A stretch of DNA of 6,252 nt from Chromatiales bacterium. GTDB taxonomy: Bacteria > Pseudomonadota > Gammaproteobacteria > SZUA-152. The stretch covers positions 1 to 6,252 of the forward strand of contig JALTPW010000009.1 in NCBI GenBank assembly GCA_026999335.1, in the 5' to 3' direction. The translations under genes were made by a program, and so were the position numbers. Below, piece after piece: positions 6,072-6,252 of this stretch (position 1 is the first letter of the stretch; every line of letters starts with the position of its first letter). The notes under the pieces are model-generated. The model was not told the origin of the DNA. It saw nothing but the letters and a program-made list of their open reading frames with translations, and searched no databases.

Positions 6072-6252
6072 ATGCCTGCAAAAAAAAATACTATTAATGA
6101 TAATTTAATCCAAAAACCAATTGCAGTTATTGGTATGGGATGTAGATTTCCAGGAGGGGCAAGCAACCCAGATCTTTTTTGGAAATTATTAATATCAGGC
6201 GAAAATGCCGTGGTCGATGTTCCAGAAGAGCGATGGAATTTCAAGAAAAATT
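6072..6252 (+). CDS. Start of type I polyketide synthase, ketosynthase domain, runs off right edge
   Basis: Only 60 codons are visible. The start is ATG 6072 with a good ribosome site AAGGAG at 6061-6066, 5 nt away; an in-frame TTG at 6054 fits less well. After about 15 polar residues (MPAKKNTINDNLIQK) the protein enters a beta-ketoacyl synthase N-terminus: PIAVIGMGCRFPGGASNPD, then LFWKLLISGENAVVDVPEERW. The GMGCRFPGG signature and the FW..L..G.....VP..RW spacing are typical of modular or iterative type I polyketide synthases and of hybrid PKS-NRPS or polyunsaturated fatty acid synthases. The KS would carry out decarboxylative condensation of acyl units. Its catalytic Cys and two His lie outside the window, so activity and domain order cannot be judged. 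The short N-terminus leaves no room for a loading domain or a long docking coiled coil. G+C here is about 37%, far below carAB, with AT-ending codons, suggesting transfer from another genome. Confidence 0.88.
   Translation, partial: MPAKKNTINDNLIQKPIAVIGMGCRFPGGASNPDLFWKLLISGENAVVDVPEERWNFKKN

Noticed and set aside
6011..6244. 77-codon minus-strand frame opposite the PKS start
   Set aside because: It is antisense to the clear ketosynthase N-terminus with its own ribosome site and has no recognisable domain.

Overview
The window joins a conserved pyrimidine/arginine locus to an accessory segment. Its left 57% carries carB (incomplete, running off the left edge) and carA, both on the minus strand in the order carA-carB. 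They encode the two subunits of carbamoyl-phosphate synthetase. Both reading frames are intact, GC-rich (a sampled line of carB is about 70% G+C) and keep their catalytic residues, so this part looks like functional core chromosome. The protein sequences and gene order suit a gammaproteobacterium or a close proteobacterial relative; this is inferred from family resemblance, not from a search.

Layout: 1-2342 is carB (780 codons visible). 2343-2426 is a short carA-carB gap almost filled by a perfect 26-bp inverted repeat whose outer base overlaps the carA stop codon. 2427-3572 is carA, which starts at TTG behind a good Shine-Dalgarno sequence. 3573-4318 is about 750 bp with no convincing gene; it holds a strong GC-rich hairpin and one half of a 16-bp inverted repeat. 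4319-5894 is a decayed insertion sequence with 28-bp imperfect terminal inverted repeats and an IS701-like DDE transposase broken by about five frameshifts and one stop codon. 5895-6071 is an AT-rich leader with a good sigma-70-type promoter and the other half of the 16-bp repeat. From 6072 to the right edge is the start of a plus-strand ketosynthase of type I polyketide synthase type (60 codons visible, about 37% G+C).

Functionally, CarA releases ammonia from glutamine and CarB uses it with bicarbonate and two ATP to make carbamoyl phosphate for pyrimidine and arginine synthesis. The IS remnant and the sharp drop in G+C at the polyketide synthase suggest that the right side is an acquired biosynthetic region placed next to the car operon. 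The most unusual items are the palindromic repeat inside the car operon, the 16-bp inverted repeat on either side of the IS, and the AT-rich polyketide synthase of which only the first residues are visible.
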